Assembly (NCBI GenBank): GCA_013214425.1
Contig: JABSPN010000185.1
Location: forward strand, 1-6,395
DNA length: 6,395 bases
Direction of reading: 5' to 3'
Source of the DNA: Flavobacteriaceae bacterium
GTDB lineage: Bacteria; Bacteroidota; Bacteroidia; Flavobacteriales; Flavobacteriaceae
In this document: piece after piece, positions 5,083 through 6,395 of the stretch
How positions within the stretch are numbered: the stretch's first letter is position 1
Layout: the number at the start of each line of letters is the position of its first letter
Notes under the pieces: model-generated
Seen by the model: only the letters and a program-made list of their open reading frames with translations
What the model was told of the DNA's origin: nothing
Databases searched by the model: none
Translations under genes and position numbers: made by a program

Positions 5083-6210
5083 ATGAAGTTAGACAGAAAA
5101 GAAATTCTAAAAACATTAGAAGCTATTTCAGTTCCAGGTGAAGGGAAGAATATGATAGAAAGTGGAGCAGTTCAAAATGTGATCACTTTTGCAGATGAAG
5201 TTGTGGTAGATATTAATATTGGAAACCCTACAATGCAGGCTAGAAAAAAAGTGGAAGCTGCTATTACTCAAATTATTCATCAGAAAATTTATGATCAGGC
5301 AAAAGTAAAAGTCAATGTTAAAGTTGAAGTGCCAGAGAAAAATGAAATAAAAGGAAAAGCCATTCCAGGTATTAAAAATATTGTAGCAGTAGCATCTGGT
5401 AAAGGGGGAGTAGGAAAATCTACAGTAACAGCCAATTTAGCTGTTTCTTTAGCTAAAATGGGATTAAAGGTTGGTGTATTAGATGCCGATATTTATGGGC
5501 CTTCTATGCCTATCATGTTTGATGTAGAATACGAAAAGCCAATTGCAATTCAGGTAGATGGAAAATCTAAAATGAGGCCTGTTGAGAACCATGGTGTCAA
5601 GATGTTATCGATAGGATTCTTTACGAAACCAAATCAGGCAGTAATTTGGAGAGGTCCGATGGCAGCTAAAGCCTTAAATCAAATGATATTTGATGCAGAT
5701 TGGGGAGAATTAGATTTTTTATTATTGGATTTACCTCCAGGAACGGGAGATATTCATTTATCAATCATGCAAGCCTTGCCAATTACAGGAGCTGTTGTGG
5801 TAAGTACGCCTCAAAATGTAGCTTTGGCTGATGCCAAGAAAGGTGTGGCTATGTTCCAGCAAGAAAGTATTAATGTCCCAGTTATTGGAATAATAGAAAA
5901 TATGGCGTATTTTACGCCTACTGAATTACCAAATAACAAATATTATATTTTTGGTGAAGAAGGGGCTAAGTATTTAGCTCAGGATTTAGAAGTACCGTTT
6001 TTAGGAGAAATTCCGATTGTACAATCTATTCGAGAAGCAGGAGATGTTGGGAGACCAGCAGCATTACAAACAGCGACTCCATTAGAAAAAGCATTTGAAG
6101 AATTAACTAAAAATGTGGTTACTGAAACAATTAAGAGAAATGAATCATTGCCACCAACAGAGGCAATAAAAATAACAACAATGGCAGGCTGTGCTGCTGT
6201 AAAAAAGTAA
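5083..6210 (+). CDS. mrp: Mrp/ApbC-family iron-sulfur cluster carrier ATPase
   Basis: This 375-residue cytoplasmic protein has an N-terminal MIP18/DUF59-type domain (about 1-85) fused to a MinD/Mrp P-loop ATPase (about 97-345). Visible motifs are the deviant Walker A SGKGGVGKST (105-114) with the signature lysine K107, switch I DADIYGPSMP (134-143) and Walker B/switch II LLLDLPPGTGD (213-223). The family binds and transfers [4Fe-4S] clusters to apo-proteins. The segment after ENM (272-274), where Mrp/ApbC proteins usually carry CxxC to bridge a cluster between subunits, reads AYFTPTELPNNKYYIFG and has no cysteine. The only late cysteine is C370 in the tail MAGCAAVKK, a form I recall from other Bacteroidota. 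A NifU-like gene follows after 4 nt, supporting an Fe-S role. Start ATG 5083 is fixed by the promoter and family length. Confidence 0.95.
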   Translation: MKLDRKEILKTLEAISVPGEGKNMIESGAVQNVITFADEVVVDINIGNPTMQARKKVEAAITQIIHQKIYDQAKVKVNVKVEVPEKNEIKGKAIPGIKNIVAVASGKGGVGKSTVTANLAVSLAKMGLKVGVLDADIYGPSMPIMFDVEYEKPIAIQVDGKSKMRPVENHGVKMLSIGFFTKPNQAVIWRGPMAAKALNQMIFDADWGELDFLLLDLPPGTGDIHLSIMQALPITGAVVVSTPQNVALADAKKGVAMFQQESINVPVIGIIENMAYFTPTELPNNKYYIFGEEGAKYLAQDLEVPFLGEIPIVQSIREAGDVGRPAALQTATPLEKAFEELTKNVVTETIKRNESLPPTEAIKITTMAGCAAVKK

Positions 6211-6214
6211 AACT

Positions 6215-6379
6215 ATGAGTTCTGAAGAATTAAGAGCAAATGTTGAAAAGGCCTTGGAAGAGATTAGACCTTTTCTAAAATCTGATGGAGGCGATATCTC
6301 TTTGGTTTCTATAGATGGAGATTCTTCTGTGAAAGTTCGTTTAGAAGGAGCTTGTACCCCCTGTAGAGTCAACCAGTAG
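6215..6379 (+). CDS. NifU/NfuA-like Fe-S scaffold domain protein, ending early at the clone edge
   Basis: From ATG 6215 the frame encodes 54 residues before TAG 6377. The opening EELRANVEKALEEIRPFLKSDGGDISLVSIDG (about 4-35) and VKVRLEGACTPCRVNQ (39-54) are those of the NifU C-terminal domain, which holds a [4Fe-4S] cluster between two monomers through CxxC (here C47 and C50). Full-length members have about 80 residues and continue with an MTLKxGVE-like helix, so the last third is missing. TAG replaces the expected Met codon and TAA, TAG follow in the same frame within 12 nt, right before a terminal PstI site. A sequencing or cloning-junction artefact is therefore more likely than a real truncation. 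It lies 4 nt after mrp and is presumably co-transcribed, working with it in cluster assembly. Confidence 0.85.
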   Translation: MSSEELRANVEKALEEIRPFLKSDGGDISLVSIDGDSSVKVRLEGACTPCRVNQ

Positions 6380-6389
6380 ACGTAATAGA

Positions 6390-6395
6390 CTGCAG
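6390..6395. other. Terminal PstI recognition sequence (CTGCAG)
   Basis: The last six bases are exactly CTGCAG, which suggests the source record ends at a restriction-cloning junction. Homology of the NifU-like frame is lost just before this point (after 6376), so the final ~20 bases may not be genuine chromosome. Confidence 0.5.

Noticed and set aside
6145..6372. 75-codon minus-strand ORF across the mrp end and the NifU-like gene
   Set aside because: Antisense to two recognised genes and without motifs; the plus-strand NifU reading with CxxC explains the DNA.
1..6395. CRISPR array, tRNA, IS element or phage/defence genes
   Set aside because: No repeat-spacer pattern, cloverleaf, transposase or terminal inverted repeats were seen; almost all bases are explained by conserved housekeeping-type genes.

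Overview
The window looks like AT-rich chromosomal DNA from a marine-type Flavobacteriaceae member (Bacteroidota). Three things point there: perfect or near-perfect TAnnTTTG -7 promoter boxes, no clear Shine-Dalgarno sequences, and proteins whose wording is typical of that family (for example a TrmB beginning GSKNKLKRF and an Mrp lacking the usual CxxC). I cannot name the species. The window ends exactly on a PstI site (CTGCAG, 6390-6395), so it may be a cloned fragment, and the last bases should be treated with caution.

Layout. (1) Positions 1-361, minus strand: the N-terminal third of a LuxE/PaaK-type acyl-adenylate enzyme, running off the left edge. (2) Positions 362-541: a divergent intergenic region with an 18-bp imperfect palindrome, a weak hairpin, a 10-bp direct repeat and a -7-like box. 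(3) Positions 542-2282, plus strand: an OmpR/PhoB-type response regulator, then a PhoR-type histidine kinase interrupted by one in-frame TGA at 1698-1700. (4) Positions 2207-3334, minus strand: a MurG-like GT-B glycosyltransferase whose 3' end overlaps the kinase 3' end by 76 bp, tail to tail. (5) Positions 3404-5025, plus strand: a tight cluster of trmB (tRNA m7G46 methyltransferase), a LysE-type transporter, and an alkyltransferase-like (ATL) protein with Ala replacing the reactive Cys. (6) Positions 5083-6379, plus strand: mrp/apbC (Fe-S carrier P-loop ATPase) from its own promoter, then a NifU/NfuA-like Fe-S scaffold that stops early at the clone end.

The genes group into three functional sets: signal transduction (regulator plus kinase), RNA/DNA-linked housekeeping (trmB, LysE-type, ATL), and Fe-S cluster assembly (mrp plus nifU). 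The glycosyltransferase and the LuxE-like enzyme are separate units on the other strand. I see no CRISPR array, tRNA or rRNA gene, insertion sequence, phage gene or recognisable defence system. The unusual items are local: the nonsense codon in the kinase, the convergent overlap, two -7 boxes 4 nt from their start codons, and the repeats upstream of the response regulator. I do not see a new multi-gene system.
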